From: Clostridia bacterium
Lineage (GTDB): Bacteria; Bacillota; Clostridia; Christensenellales; Borkfalkiaceae
Direction of reading: 5' to 3'
Assembly: GCA_017463325.1 (NCBI GenBank)
Contig: JAFTPK010000018.1
Coordinates: 61,033 to 125,032 of the forward strand
Length of the DNA stretch: 64,000 nt
Part shown: positions 35,768 through 44,655 of the stretch, one piece after another
Layout of the letters: each line of letters starts with the position of its first letter
Numbering within the stretch: the first letter of the stretch is position 1
The notes under the pieces: model-generated
What the model was told of the DNA's origin: nothing
Databases searched by the model: none
What the model saw: only the letters and a program-made list of their open reading frames with translations
Program-made: the position numbers and the translations under genes

Positions 35768-36697
35768 ATGTCGAAAAGTTACTTATTAAAAAAAGCGTTT
35801 TGGTGGCTGCTCACCTGTTTGATATGCGCGGTTGCAATCTTTTGGATTGTGCCTCGTAATGACTTTTCTGCCCCGAAAAAAACCACCGTGCTAAGTCTTT
35901 GGAACGTAGATACCTTTGAAGGAGGAAAAGGATCGCGGCCTAGCTTTTTGGGAAAGATTGCCGCACGTTTTGAAAAAGAAAACGACGGGGTGCTGATTAT
36001 GGTATCTGCCAAAACGCCGTCGGGCGCAAAAGCCGCAATGGAAAAAGGAGAGGTGCCGGACCTGCTTTCGTTTGGCAGTTATTTTTCGTGCGGCACTCCT
36101 TTGGTTGAACCCTCCGTTTGGTGCCAAGGCGGATACGCGCTGTATTCGTTTTCGGAGGATTTTTCAAAAGCGAACGCGTCCAACACCGTCCTTTCCTTGG
36201 GTGGAAACAATCAACCCCTGGTGGCGGCGGCGCTGTACGGTTTTTCAGGAGTGCTTTTCGTTGAGGATTCCACGACGGCGTACGTGAAATTTTTAAACGG
36301 AGAATACGAGTATTTGTTAGGAACGCAACGTGATGCCTGTCGCTTTGTATCCCGCGGCGTGGCGGTCAAAATGCGTGCGCTCGGCGAATTTTCCGATTTG
36401 AAACAATATATTGCACCGTTAAAAGAGGAAAATAAAAAGCTTGCTAACGCTTTTATTGAGTATTTATTAGCCGAAACCAGTCAAAAATTAGTGGTGGAGA
36501 TCGGTATGCTTAGCGCAAAATACGATATTTACGGCGACGACGCGCCCTTGCAGAACGCGTTGGAGGCGGAAAAGCGCTTGTATACGACGTCGCCCTTTAT
36601 GGACGAGAGTGCAAGCGAGGAAATGAAAAACGCGGCGCTCTCTGTTCTGCACGGCTCAAACAAGGAACTTTTGAAAAATTTCCTGAAAAGGAGCTGA
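35768..36697 (+). CDS. Membrane-anchored solute-binding-protein-like protein
   Basis: A 309-residue protein. A signal-anchor or uncleaved signal (KKAFWWLLTCLICAVAIFWIV) is followed by an extracellular domain that resembles ABC solute-binding proteins of the carbohydrate/phosphonate type: LSLWNVDTFEGGKGSR, FEKENDGVLIMV, GEVPDLLSFGS. No permease or ATPase gene accompanies it, and no lipobox is present, so transport is unproven; a sensory or scaffold role is as likely. An in-frame ATG at 35738 exists, but the ATG at 35768 gives a standard signal sequence. Neither has a good ribosome site, so expression may be low. Confidence 0.6.
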   Translation: MSKSYLLKKAFWWLLTCLICAVAIFWIVPRNDFSAPKKTTVLSLWNVDTFEGGKGSRPSFLGKIAARFEKENDGVLIMVSAKTPSGAKAAMEKGEVPDLLSFGSYFSCGTPLVEPSVWCQGGYALYSFSEDFSKANASNTVLSLGGNNQPLVAAALYGFSGVLFVEDSTTAYVKFLNGEYEYLLGTQRDACRFVSRGVAVKMRALGEFSDLKQYIAPLKEENKKLANAFIEYLLAETSQKLVVEIGMLSAKYDIYGDDAPLQNALEAEKRLYTTSPFMDESASEEMKNAALSVLHGSNKELLKNFLKRS

Positions 36698-36721
36698 AAC
36701 ACTTTCAAAAATAAAAAAAAT

Positions 36722-37633
36722 ATGTTACAATATAGGAGATTAAACTTGGAGGAGTTCGCTCTTTTTTTCAAACGGCAGTTTCCCGATCTGCTTTCGGAAT
36801 GTCCGTACAATGCGGCAAAATGCTGCACGGTCGGATGCGGAGGGCGGTATGCGGGGGCGGTATATCCCAGAAGCTTTACGGAAATGATCGCCGTTGTGGA
36901 TTTTTGTCAGGAGAACGGAATTCGTTATTACGTTCTCGGCTGTGGCAGTAACGTACTGCCCTTGGACGGAGAAAATCAAACGCTACTTATTTTTACTCGA
37001 TATTTGGTGGGCGGCTCGTTTGGAAAGGATCCGCTCGTGTATGCGGGGGTCACCGTAGGTGCGTTTTTAAAGGATTGCGAAAAACACGGCAGAAGCGGCG
37101 GCGAGTTTCTTGCGGGGATTCCCGCGACGATCGGCGGTGCGGCGTTCATGAACGCAGGGGTGCGCGATCGCCGTTTCGACGAGATCGTAAAAAACGTGAT
37201 TGTATATGATAAAGGGGAGTTGCGCTCTTACCCGAAAGCCGATTGCGGGTATTCGTATAAACGCAGCCGCTTTATGGAAGAGGGCGGCGTTATCTTTGCG
37301 GTAATTTTTGATTTGGAGGAAACCACCTCGGAAATCGTGGCTGATAGAAAGCGCGAATATCTGCAAAAAAGAGAATGGCTGCCTAAGGGTAGAAGCATGG
37401 GTTGCGTGTTTAAAAACCCCGACGGCGACTCGGCGGGTAGGCTGATCGAGGGAGCGGGACTGAAAGGACTTCGCAATGGCGGTGCGGTCGTTTCGGAAAC
37501 GCACGCAAACTTTATTATAAACGACAACAACGCGACGGCGAAAGATATTATAGCGCTGATCGGACTTATCAAAAACGCCGTGTACGCGCAGTATGGGATC
37601 GCACTTGAAGAGGAGATACGGCGACTGGAATAA
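36722..37633 (+). CDS. murB: UDP-N-acetylmuramate dehydrogenase MurB
   Basis: FAD enzyme that reduces UDP-GlcNAc-enolpyruvate to UDP-MurNAc in peptidoglycan synthesis. It has 303 residues of the short type IIb form. The FAD site is YVLGCGSNVLP and GIPATIGGAAFMNAG, the tyrosine/arginine pair GYSYKRSRF, the catalytic serine in RSMGCVFKNP and the substrate-binding C-terminus HANFIIN. The first ATG is at 36722. It overlaps a TACAAT sequence that could itself be a -10 box, in which case a TTG at 36746 after AGGAG is the true start; the catalytic core is unaffected. It begins the murB-PHP-whiA-dnaE run. Confidence 0.93.
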   Translation: MLQYRRLNLEEFALFFKRQFPDLLSECPYNAAKCCTVGCGGRYAGAVYPRSFTEMIAVVDFCQENGIRYYVLGCGSNVLPLDGENQTLLIFTRYLVGGSFGKDPLVYAGVTVGAFLKDCEKHGRSGGEFLAGIPATIGGAAFMNAGVRDRRFDEIVKNVIVYDKGELRSYPKADCGYSYKRSRFMEEGGVIFAVIFDLEETTSEIVADRKREYLQKREWLPKGRSMGCVFKNPDGDSAGRLIEGAGLKGLRNGGAVVSETHANFIINDNNATAKDIIALIGLIKNAVYAQYGIALEEEIRRLE

Positions 37634-37649
37634 TTGCAAAGGAGAAAAG

Positions 37650-38420
37650 ATGATACTTACAGCCGATTATCATACGCATACCCCATTTTCCCACGGAAAA
37701 AACACGGTGGCGGAAAACGCGTTTGCCGCGAAAGAAAAAGGCTTAAAAGAGCTGGGAATTGCAGACCACGGTTTTGCCCATATGGCGTTTGGAATACGCC
37801 GCAAAGACCTTGCGAAACTCAAAGAAGAAGCGGCGGTCGCAGAAAAGGAATACGGGGTAAGAGTACTTGTGGGCGTGGAGGCGAATTTGCTTGGCTTAAA
37901 CGGTAAGACCGATTTAAAAGAAAGCGATTATCCGAATTTTGATTTTTTCCTTTGCGGGTATCATCTGCTTGTCAAAACGGCTACGGCGTCGGACTTTTTC
38001 TCCATGCTCGTCCGCAACAGTCTTAAAATGAAACCGAACGATAGCGTCGTTAAGCGAAACACCAAGACGTATATCAACGCTATCAAAAACAATCCGATAG
38101 ACGCGATTACACACCTGTCTTATCGGTTTCCTTGTGATGCGATTGAGGTGGCGAAATGTGCGGCTGATTACGGAACGTATATCGAGCTTAATTCCAAAAA
38201 AACGCATTTGACGGACGAGGAGCTTATGGAGATGACTGCAAAAACCTCCGTTCGCTTTTTAATCAATTCCGACGCACACGCGGCGTCAAGAGTGGGGGAT
38301 AAACGGATCGTGGAAGAGCAGCTTGCGCGGCTCTCTTTTCCGACGGAAAGGATAGACAACGTCGAGGGTAGATTGCCTGCCTTTCGGTTTCAGGCGTATA
38401 AATTGCGCCAAGGATTGTAA
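37650..38420 (+). CDS. PHP-domain phosphoesterase
   Basis: A 256-residue metal-dependent hydrolase of the polymerase-and-histidinol-phosphatase superfamily. Metal ligands include His8 and His10 (DYHTHTPFSHGK), His15, IADHGF, VGVEANLL, THLSYR and INSDAHA. It is closest to the YcdX/histidinol-phosphatase-type single-domain proteins, and the substrate is unknown. The ATG at 37650 behind AAGGAG replaces an upstream in-frame start inside murB. In many Clostridia a PHP gene sits at exactly this spot between murB and the rapZ/yvcK/whiA block. Confidence 0.88.
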   Translation: MILTADYHTHTPFSHGKNTVAENAFAAKEKGLKELGIADHGFAHMAFGIRRKDLAKLKEEAAVAEKEYGVRVLVGVEANLLGLNGKTDLKESDYPNFDFFLCGYHLLVKTATASDFFSMLVRNSLKMKPNDSVVKRNTKTYINAIKNNPIDAITHLSYRFPCDAIEVAKCAADYGTYIELNSKKTHLTDEELMEMTAKTSVRFLINSDAHAASRVGDKRIVEEQLARLSFPTERIDNVEGRLPAFRFQAYKLRQGL

Positions 38421-38426
38421 CGAGAG

Positions 38427-39395
38427 ATGAATTTTACTTCCGATTTAAAGAAAGAGCTGATCACGAAAAGCTTTTCGCATATTGTTGGAGAGCGGGAAAG
38501 GACTGCGGCGACAAAAGCGGCGTTGTCCGCTTTTGTGCGTACAAGCGGTGAGGTGGGCTTTACGGACGGTATCCCTACCTTTTTTATCGTAAGCGAATCG
38601 GAGAAGATCGCCGAGTTTTTCACCGCTTTATTTTACGAGGCGTTTGGAATAGAGCTTTCCGTTGCTCACGCCGCAAAAGACCGTTTGAGCGGCAGGGACA
38701 AGCTGCTTTTGCATTGTCCCGTTTCAGAGGGCGCGAGGGTGTTGAAAGAGCTTGGCTTTTTGCGAAAAAAAGCGGACGGGTTTAAAAGCTGGATCGAACA
38801 TTCTCTCGTAGAGGACGAAAGTGCCAGAATTGCTTTTATCAAGGGCGCCTTTCTCGGCGGCGGGAGTTGCAGCGTTCCAAGAGAGGGAGCCTCGACGGGT
38901 TATCATTTGGAGTTTGCTTTTTCGGAAGAGGGGATCGCGGACGATTTTTGCGCGCTACTCGGCGATTTTGAATTGCTGGCGAAAACGGCGCAAAGAAAGG
39001 AACGATTTGTCGTTTACATCAAGAGCAAGGAGGCGATTTCCGACTTCTTGTCCGTTGTTTCGGCGGAGAATGCTTTGAGAAAATTCACGGCGTTTTTAGA
39101 AAAGCGCGACGAGTCCAACCGCAGTAACCGTGCGGCAAACTGCTATGCGGGAAATATGGATAAAACGGTACAAGCGGCTGTAAAACAGGTCATGGCGATC
39201 GAGCGTATGAAAAAGCTTGGGGCGTTAAACGAACTTTCGGAGGAGCTGAAAGAGATTGCCGATCTGAGAGTAAAAAACCCGTCAATGAGCTTAAAGGAGC
39301 TTGCTCAGCGGTTAAAGATCAGTAAGAGTTGTTTAAATCACCGTATGCGGAAACTGATGAGTTACGCAGAGAAATTTACAAAAGAAGAGGAATAA
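38427..39395 (+). CDS. whiA: DNA-binding protein WhiA
   Basis: Conserved Gram-positive regulator linked to sporulation septation in Streptomyces and to division and chromosome segregation in Bacillus. It has 322 residues. The LAGLIDADG homing-endonuclease-like fold (about 90-205, with FIKGAFLGGGSCSVP and EFAFSEE) is followed by a C-terminal HTH (MSLKELAQRLKISKSCLNHRMRKL). It starts six bases after the PHP gene. The usual upstream partners rapZ and yvcK are absent here. Confidence 0.95.
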   Translation: MNFTSDLKKELITKSFSHIVGERERTAATKAALSAFVRTSGEVGFTDGIPTFFIVSESEKIAEFFTALFYEAFGIELSVAHAAKDRLSGRDKLLLHCPVSEGARVLKELGFLRKKADGFKSWIEHSLVEDESARIAFIKGAFLGGGSCSVPREGASTGYHLEFAFSEEGIADDFCALLGDFELLAKTAQRKERFVVYIKSKEAISDFLSVVSAENALRKFTAFLEKRDESNRSNRAANCYAGNMDKTVQAAVKQVMAIERMKKLGALNELSEELKEIADLRVKNPSMSLKELAQRLKISKSCLNHRMRKLMSYAEKFTKEEE

Positions 39396-39399
39396 GAGA

Positions 39400-42300
39400 A
39401 TGACGGATTTTGTGCATTTACATTTGCATACGGAGTATAGCTTGCTTGACGGGGCGGCAAAGGTGGATGATTTAGTTTCCTACTTGGTGGAAAATAAGAT
39501 CGACGCTTGTGCCGTAACCGATCACGGGAATATGTACGCCACCTTATATTTCGCGGAAGAGTGCGTTAAAAAGGGGATCAAATACATTATCGGTTGCGAG
39601 CTGTACGCAACAGACGATCATCACGATAAGCGTCCCGGAACAAAAACGGAGCATATCGTTCTTTTGGCGAAAAATAAAGTGGGCTATAAAAATATCGTCA
39701 AGCTTGATTCTCTTTCCTTTATCGAGGGCTTTTACGGAAAACCGCGTATCAGCTACGATTTGATCAAGCAATATTCGGAGGGGATCATTTGCCTGTCTGC
39801 CTGTCTTGCGGGCAGAATGCCTCAGCTTCTCATGAACGGGGATTACGAGGGTGCCAAGCAATGGGCAAAAGAGATGAAAGACGTCTTTGGCGACGATTTC
39901 TATATCGAGCTTCAAGACCACGGTATCATGGAGGAGCGACAGGTCATTCCCGATTTGATCAAAATCGCGCGGGAGCTGGATATCGGACTCGTTGCGACCA
40001 ACGACGTTCATTACATTAAAAAAGAGGACTGGGAGGCGCACGACGTTCTCCTTTGTATTCAGACGAAAAAGACGCTTGCCGACCCCAAACGAATGAAATT
40101 CGATACGCAAGAATTTTATATGAAATCGGGCGACGAGATGTTGGAGCTTTTTCAGTACGTGCCCGAGGCGATCAGCAATACCCGCGTGATCGCGGATAAG
40201 ATCGAGGAGCCTGCGTTTGATTTAAAACCCGACGGCGAGCCTATCCGCGACACCTCGCTCATTCCGCTTTACAAGCCCGAGGACGGTTCGAGTTCGCCCG
40301 ACTATCTTACCCGCCTTGCGTGGGAGGGGATCCCTAAACGGTATAAAGAAATTACGGATACCATTAAACAGCGGGTCGAGTACGAGCTGGGTATTATTAT
40401 CAAAATGGGCTTTGCCGACTATTTCCTAATCGTTTGGGATTATATCAACTGGTCGAGATTGCACGGGATCGCGGTAGGTCCCGGACGTGGTTCGGGGGTA
40501 GGCAGTATTGTTGCCTATGCCATCGGGATCACCGACGTTGATCCGCTTAAATACGACCTTATTTTCGAGCGTTTCTTAAATCCCGACCGTGTTTCCATGC
40601 CCGACTTTGACGTAGACTTTTGCACCAAGCGTAGGGCGGAAACGATTGAATACGTGCGCAATAAGTATCATCCTGAGAACGTTGCGCAGATTGTCACGTT
40701 CGGTACGCTTGCTTCGCGCGCCGTCATCAAGGACGTCGGGCGCGTTATGGGAGTGCCGTATTCGGAAACGGATAAGGTTGCAAAGCTCATGGACGGAAAG
40801 TCCACGATTAGCGAATTGTTGGGCTTGAAGATTCCGAAACTTGAAAAACAGCTTAAAGACGATACGCTGAGCGAAGAGAAACGGCAGGATATCGAAAAGA
40901 AGCTAGACGAACAGAAGAGGAAGAAGAACCCTGAATTTATCGAGGTTTATGAAAATAACGAAGATTTGCACCGCGTTATCGACATGGGGTTAAAGCTTGA
41001 AGGTATGCCTAAAAACACCTCCGAGCACGCGGCGGGGGTCGTTATATGCAATAAAGTGCTCGCCGATAACGTTCCACTTGCAAGAAACGGCGGTGCTGAC
41101 GGGGATATCGTCACGCAATTCGACATGAAAGAGGCGGAGTCCGTAGGAATGTTGAAAATGGACTTCTTGGCGCTCACCACCTTGACGGATATTGAAAATA
41201 CCCTCTCTTATATTAAGGAGGGCAAGGGGATCACGATAGATTTCAACGAGATCGGCGTGGACGTGCCCGAGGCATATCAGCTTATTTCGTCGGGGGATAC
41301 CGACGCGGTATTCCAGCTTGAACAAGGCGGCATGAAAAAGTTCATGAAAGATCTGCAACCAAACTGTTTGGAAGATTTGATTGCGGGGATTTCGCTTTAC
41401 CGTCCCGGCCCTATGGATTTCATTCCGAAATATATTGAGAATAAGCACAATCCGCATAAAATTGTTTACGATACGCCCTATTTGGAACCGATTTTGAAAA
41501 ATTCTTACGGCGTTATCATTTATCAAGAACAGGTTATGCAGATTTTCCAACAGCTTGCGGGATATTCCCTCGGGCAAGCAGACCTCGTTCGTCGCGCCAT
41601 GGCAAAAAAGAAAAAGAAAGAGCTGATGGCGCAAAAGGACAAATTTATCTACGGCGATCCGGCAAGCGGTATTACGGGCTGCGCTGCGCTCGGGATCCCT
41701 GCGGAGGTGGCGGCAAAAATCTTTGCGGATATGGAAAGCTTTGCTTCCTACGCTTTCAATAAATCGCACGCCGCGGCTTATGCCGTCGTGGCTTACCGTA
41801 CGGCGTATTTGAAATATTTCTACCCTAAGGAATTCTTGGCGGGTATCTTAAACGACCGTATTGACAAAATCGAGGAAATTTCTAAGTACATTATGTACAT
41901 GAAAGAAAAGAATATCGAAGTTCTTCCTCCCGACGTCAATAAATCGAGGACGATTTTCTGGGTGGAGGGAAACGGTCTTCGGATCGGCCTTGGCGCTCTT
42001 CGCGGCGTAGGGCAGGACGCGATCGACGCGGTCATAAAAGAGCGTGAAGAGAACGGACTTTTTAAAGATTTTTCCGATTTTATTTCCCGTTGCACTAAAT
42101 ACGTCAATAAACGGATTGTAGAAAGCTTGATTTATTCGGGCGCGTTCGATTGCTTTGGGCATAGCCGTTCACAATATGCCGCCGTATACGAAGAGGTAAT
42201 GGGGCGCGTTGCGGGTAGAGATAAACAAAAGTCGGGTAAGCAGCTCTCTTTGTTTGGGGAGATTTTGGAGGAGCAGTCGATCGAGATTACTTATCCCGAT

Positions 42301-43059
42301 ATTCCCGAATACGACACAATGGAAAAGCTCTCTAAAGAGAAATCGGTGCTCGGCGTTTACGTCAGCGGACACCCGTTTGAAAAATACGCTTCATACTTTG
42401 CCGACTGTACGTTTAACTGTTCTATGCTCAACGCCTATACGGAGGACGAGGAAACTGGCGAAAAGACGTATACGGAAATCGCGCACGAGCAACCTATTAC
42501 TATGGGTGCGCTTGTTTCTGCGTATAAAAAAATTCCTACCCGTTCGGGACAATTTATGGCGTTCGTCACCGTTGAAGATATGTACGGTACGATCGAGTGC
42601 GTTTGTTTCCCGAAAGTGTACGATCGCGTCAGGAACTTTCTTGACGCGGACGTGGTCGTAAAAATAAGCGGGAAGATCAGTATCAACGACGAAAAGGCCC
42701 CGTCAATTATTGTGGAAAGAATGACGGAGTTCAATGCGGACGAAAAAGAGGAAAAAACGGTAGCGACGGAGCAAAAGGTTGCCTTGCCCGAAGAAAAACA
42801 GCCGGCAAAAACAAACGCTCCCCCGTCGCAAACGGCAAAAAGTGACGCGGAAAAAACACTTTGGCTGAATATCAGCGGTATGGAGGACGCGGACGTTGAG
42901 GAGCTGATGGAAACCCTTTGCTTTTATGCGGGGGAAACAACGGTCATCTTTGTTAGGGACGGCAAAAAGCTCGTCTGCTCGCAAAAAGTGAAGCCCGATC
43001 GCGCGCTGATGGCGGAGCTTAGCTACTTTTTGAACGAAAGTTGCATCAAGTTGTTATAA
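39400..43059 (+). CDS. dnaE: DNA polymerase III alpha subunit DnaE
   Basis: Replicative polymerase of the DnaE1/DnaE3 type (1219 residues, one reading frame). The N-terminal PHP domain begins HLHLHTEYSLLDGAAK. The polymerase palm has GPGRGSGVGSIVAYAIGIT and the catalytic aspartates Asp402 and Asp404 in PDFDVDF. A helix-hairpin-helix region, an OB fold (MGALVSAYKKIPTRSGQFMAFVTVED) and a variable C-terminal part follow. Residues about 1110-1150 form a low-complexity Glu/Lys/Ala linker before a small terminal domain. It is four bases from whiA, so co-transcribed with it. Confidence 0.96.
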   Translation: MTDFVHLHLHTEYSLLDGAAKVDDLVSYLVENKIDACAVTDHGNMYATLYFAEECVKKGIKYIIGCELYATDDHHDKRPGTKTEHIVLLAKNKVGYKNIVKLDSLSFIEGFYGKPRISYDLIKQYSEGIICLSACLAGRMPQLLMNGDYEGAKQWAKEMKDVFGDDFYIELQDHGIMEERQVIPDLIKIARELDIGLVATNDVHYIKKEDWEAHDVLLCIQTKKTLADPKRMKFDTQEFYMKSGDEMLELFQYVPEAISNTRVIADKIEEPAFDLKPDGEPIRDTSLIPLYKPEDGSSSPDYLTRLAWEGIPKRYKEITDTIKQRVEYELGIIIKMGFADYFLIVWDYINWSRLHGIAVGPGRGSGVGSIVAYAIGITDVDPLKYDLIFERFLNPDRVSMPDFDVDFCTKRRAETIEYVRNKYHPENVAQIVTFGTLASRAVIKDVGRVMGVPYSETDKVAKLMDGKSTISELLGLKIPKLEKQLKDDTLSEEKRQDIEKKLDEQKRKKNPEFIEVYENNEDLHRVIDMGLKLEGMPKNTSEHAAGVVICNKVLADNVPLARNGGADGDIVTQFDMKEAESVGMLKMDFLALTTLTDIENTLSYIKEGKGITIDFNEIGVDVPEAYQLISSGDTDAVFQLEQGGMKKFMKDLQPNCLEDLIAGISLYRPGPMDFIPKYIENKHNPHKIVYDTPYLEPILKNSYGVIIYQEQVMQIFQQLAGYSLGQADLVRRAMAKKKKKELMAQKDKFIYGDPASGITGCAALGIPAEVAAKIFADMESFASYAFNKSHAAAYAVVAYRTAYLKYFYPKEFLAGILNDRIDKIEEISKYIMYMKEKNIEVLPPDVNKSRTIFWVEGNGLRIGLGALRGVGQDAIDAVIKEREENGLFKDFSDFISRCTKYVNKRIVESLIYSGAFDCFGHSRSQYAAVYEEVMGRVAGRDKQKSGKQLSLFGEILEEQSIEITYPDIPEYDTMEKLSKEKSVLGVYVSGHPFEKYASYFADCTFNCSMLNAYTEDEETGEKTYTEIAHEQPITMGALVSAYKKIPTRSGQFMAFVTVEDMYGTIECVCFPKVYDRVRNFLDADVVVKISGKISINDEKAPSIIVERMTEFNADEKEEKTVATEQKVALPEEKQPAKTNAPPSQTAKSDAEKTLWLNISGMEDADVEELMETLCFYAGETTVIFVRDGKKLVCSQKVKPDRALMAELSYFLNESCIKLL

Positions 43060-43116
43060 ACTAACATTTTCCTGTAAAAAAATTTCTGTTAAATATAAAA
43101 AAGATCTTTAAAATGC

Positions 43117-43144
43117 TTGATTTTCTCTTAAATTTTGCTATAAT
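43117..43144 (+). promoter_or_regulatory. Promoter of pfkA
   Basis: TTGATT (43117-43122), 16 bp, TATAAT (43139-43144); transcription begins near 43151, ahead of AAGGAGA and the ATG at 43179. Confidence 0.75.
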
Positions 43145-43178
43145 AATATAGATAGGCAATACTATAAGGAGAAAAATT

Positions 43179-44141
43179 ATGAAGAGAATCGGATTATTGA
43201 CGAGCGGCGGCGACGCGCCGGGCATGAATGCGGCAATCCGCGCAGTCGTTCGTACGGCGATTTATTTTGGAATGGAAGTGTATGGGATCGAGCGTGGCTA
43301 CGCAGGTCTTATGGACGATATTGTTATCAAGCAAGAAATGCGAAGCGTATCGAATATCGTGCAATGCGGCGGTACGAAGCTTCGTACGGCGAGATGCTTG
43401 GAAATGCTGACGAAAGAAGGGCAGGAAAAGGCGGTAAAAACGCTGGAAAAGCATGGGATTGAGGGTTTAGTCGTGATCGGTGGCGACGGCTCGTTCCGCG
43501 GCGCAAAAGTGCTTTCGGAGCAATACGGGGTGCCGACGATCGGGATCCCTGGTACGATCGACAACGACTTGCAGTACACCGACTATACGCTTGGTTTTGA
43601 TACGGCAGTCAATACGTGTCTTGACATTATCAATAAATTGCGTGATACTATGACGTCGCACGAGCGTGTTTCCGTCGTTGAGGTCATGGGTAGACATTGC
43701 GGCGATATCGCTTTGTATAGCGGGATTGCGTCGGGTGCGGAGATTATCGTTGTACCCGAGATTTCCTTTGATTTGGAGAATATCGTTGCGCGCATTAACC
43801 GTTCGAGGGCGAACGGGAAACACTCAAATATTATTGTAATTGCAGAGGGTGTTATGAGCGCGGAACAATTTGCGAAGAAATTACAATCCATTACGACGCA
43901 CGCCGTTCGTCCTACCTGTATCGGTCACGTACAGCGCGGCGGTTCTCCGTCCATGGCAGACAGAATGCTTGCGGCGCAATTTGGGAACAAGGCGGTTCGT
44001 TTACTTCGCGACGGTATCGGAAACCGTGCGGTTGGGATCCACGATAATAAGATTATTGATATGGATATTATCGAGGCTGTTTCCATGAAAAAGAAGTTTA
44101 ACTATCAACTCTACGAAACGTTGCAGATGATTTCCATGTAA
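43179..44141 (+). CDS. pfkA: 6-phosphofructokinase PfkA
   Basis: ATP-dependent glycolytic kinase making fructose 1,6-bisphosphate. At 320 residues it has the standard bacterial length. The ATP site is TSGGDAPGMNAAIRA and GGDGSFRGA, the catalytic aspartate is in GIPGTIDNDL, and fructose-6-P contacts are in VEVMGRHCGDIAL. The Gly of GGDGS at the ATP/PPi specificity position is as in ATP enzymes. The gene has its own promoter. The usual partner pyk is not adjacent; instead a structured leader and two small genes follow. Confidence 0.97.
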   Translation: MKRIGLLTSGGDAPGMNAAIRAVVRTAIYFGMEVYGIERGYAGLMDDIVIKQEMRSVSNIVQCGGTKLRTARCLEMLTKEGQEKAVKTLEKHGIEGLVVIGGDGSFRGAKVLSEQYGVPTIGIPGTIDNDLQYTDYTLGFDTAVNTCLDIINKLRDTMTSHERVSVVEVMGRHCGDIALYSGIASGAEIIVVPEISFDLENIVARINRSRANGKHSNIIVIAEGVMSAEQFAKKLQSITTHAVRPTCIGHVQRGGSPSMADRMLAAQFGNKAVRLLRDGIGNRAVGIHDNKIIDMDIIEAVSMKKKFNYQLYETLQMISM

Positions 44142-44185
44142 ATTAGGAAACTTTTTGTTTGTGTTTGCATAGAATATAGTATACT

Positions 44186-44385
44186 ATAAGCAAAACCGAG
44201 CCGAAAGGCATCGGGGAAAACCGACCCTGTCGGCGTCAATGTCCGTCGGGAAAGACGGAGCGGTGAGATACGATCGGAAAAAGCGGCTTGGGCGTTTGCA
44301 ACTTTTCGTTGCAACGCGCGGGGCTGGCGGGTATAAATACAAACAATTGAGGCCGTGGCGAAATTTCGCTGCGGTCTTTATGAAA
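44186..44385 (+). ncRNA. Candidate structured RNA, free or leader of the next two genes
   Basis: Behind a TATACT -10 box (44180-44185), about 190 bases are GC-rich, non-coding and packed with pairings. They are CCGAGCC-GAAA-GGC(A)TCGG (44196-44214), CCGAC-CCT-GTCGG (44221-44233), CCGTC-GGGAAA-GACGG (44243-44258), TTGCAAC/GTTGCAA (44296-44314) and a final long hairpin (44351-44375) with a short T-run. CCGAGCCG (44196-44203) can instead pair with CGGCTTGG (44284-44291), closing a multibranch core and excluding the first hairpin, a switch-like choice. I could not match it to SRP RNA, RNase P, tmRNA, 6S or a riboswitch class I know. The function is unknown. Confidence 0.6.
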
Positions 44386-44439
44386 AAATAGGGATATTTT
44401 CACAAAAGAAAAAATAGAATATTACGGAGGAAGAAAAAT

Positions 44440-44655
44440 ATGAAGTTAAAAGAAGAACAAACGAGATTTGATGAAGTAAAATGGTTTGCAAGCGTAGCGG
44501 CGGGAGCGGATCAATGCGGCAGCTATTCCTTTTGCGGCTGCTGCAATAAGGAGAATTCCTATCCTTGCGCTCGCGCTGCGCGTCGTTATGCTCGCGGGGG
44601 GATTCGCGTTGCGACTGTAACGGTTAAAAAAATAATGAGGAGTTATAGTGAATAG
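44440..44655 (+). CDS. Small cysteine-rich protein of unknown function
   Basis: A 71-residue protein with an excellent ribosome site (ACGGAGGA) before the ATG. Five cysteines are clustered in CGSYSFCGCC and PCARAARR (residues about 26-44), suggesting zinc or Fe-S binding or a redox role. The C-terminal part is basic (RRYARGGIRVATVTVKK). No signal peptide or membrane segment. It lies downstream of the structured RNA and overlaps the following GTG start by eight bases, so the two genes are coupled. The family is not recognised. Confidence 0.65.
   Translation: MKLKEEQTRFDEVKWFASVAAGADQCGSYSFCGCCNKENSYPCARAARRYARGGIRVATVTVKKIMRSYSE

Noticed and set aside
44186..44385. Cobalamin, c-di-GMP or SRP-type RNA
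   Set aside because: Checked for the known core sequences of these classes; none is present, so it is reported only as an unassigned structured RNA.
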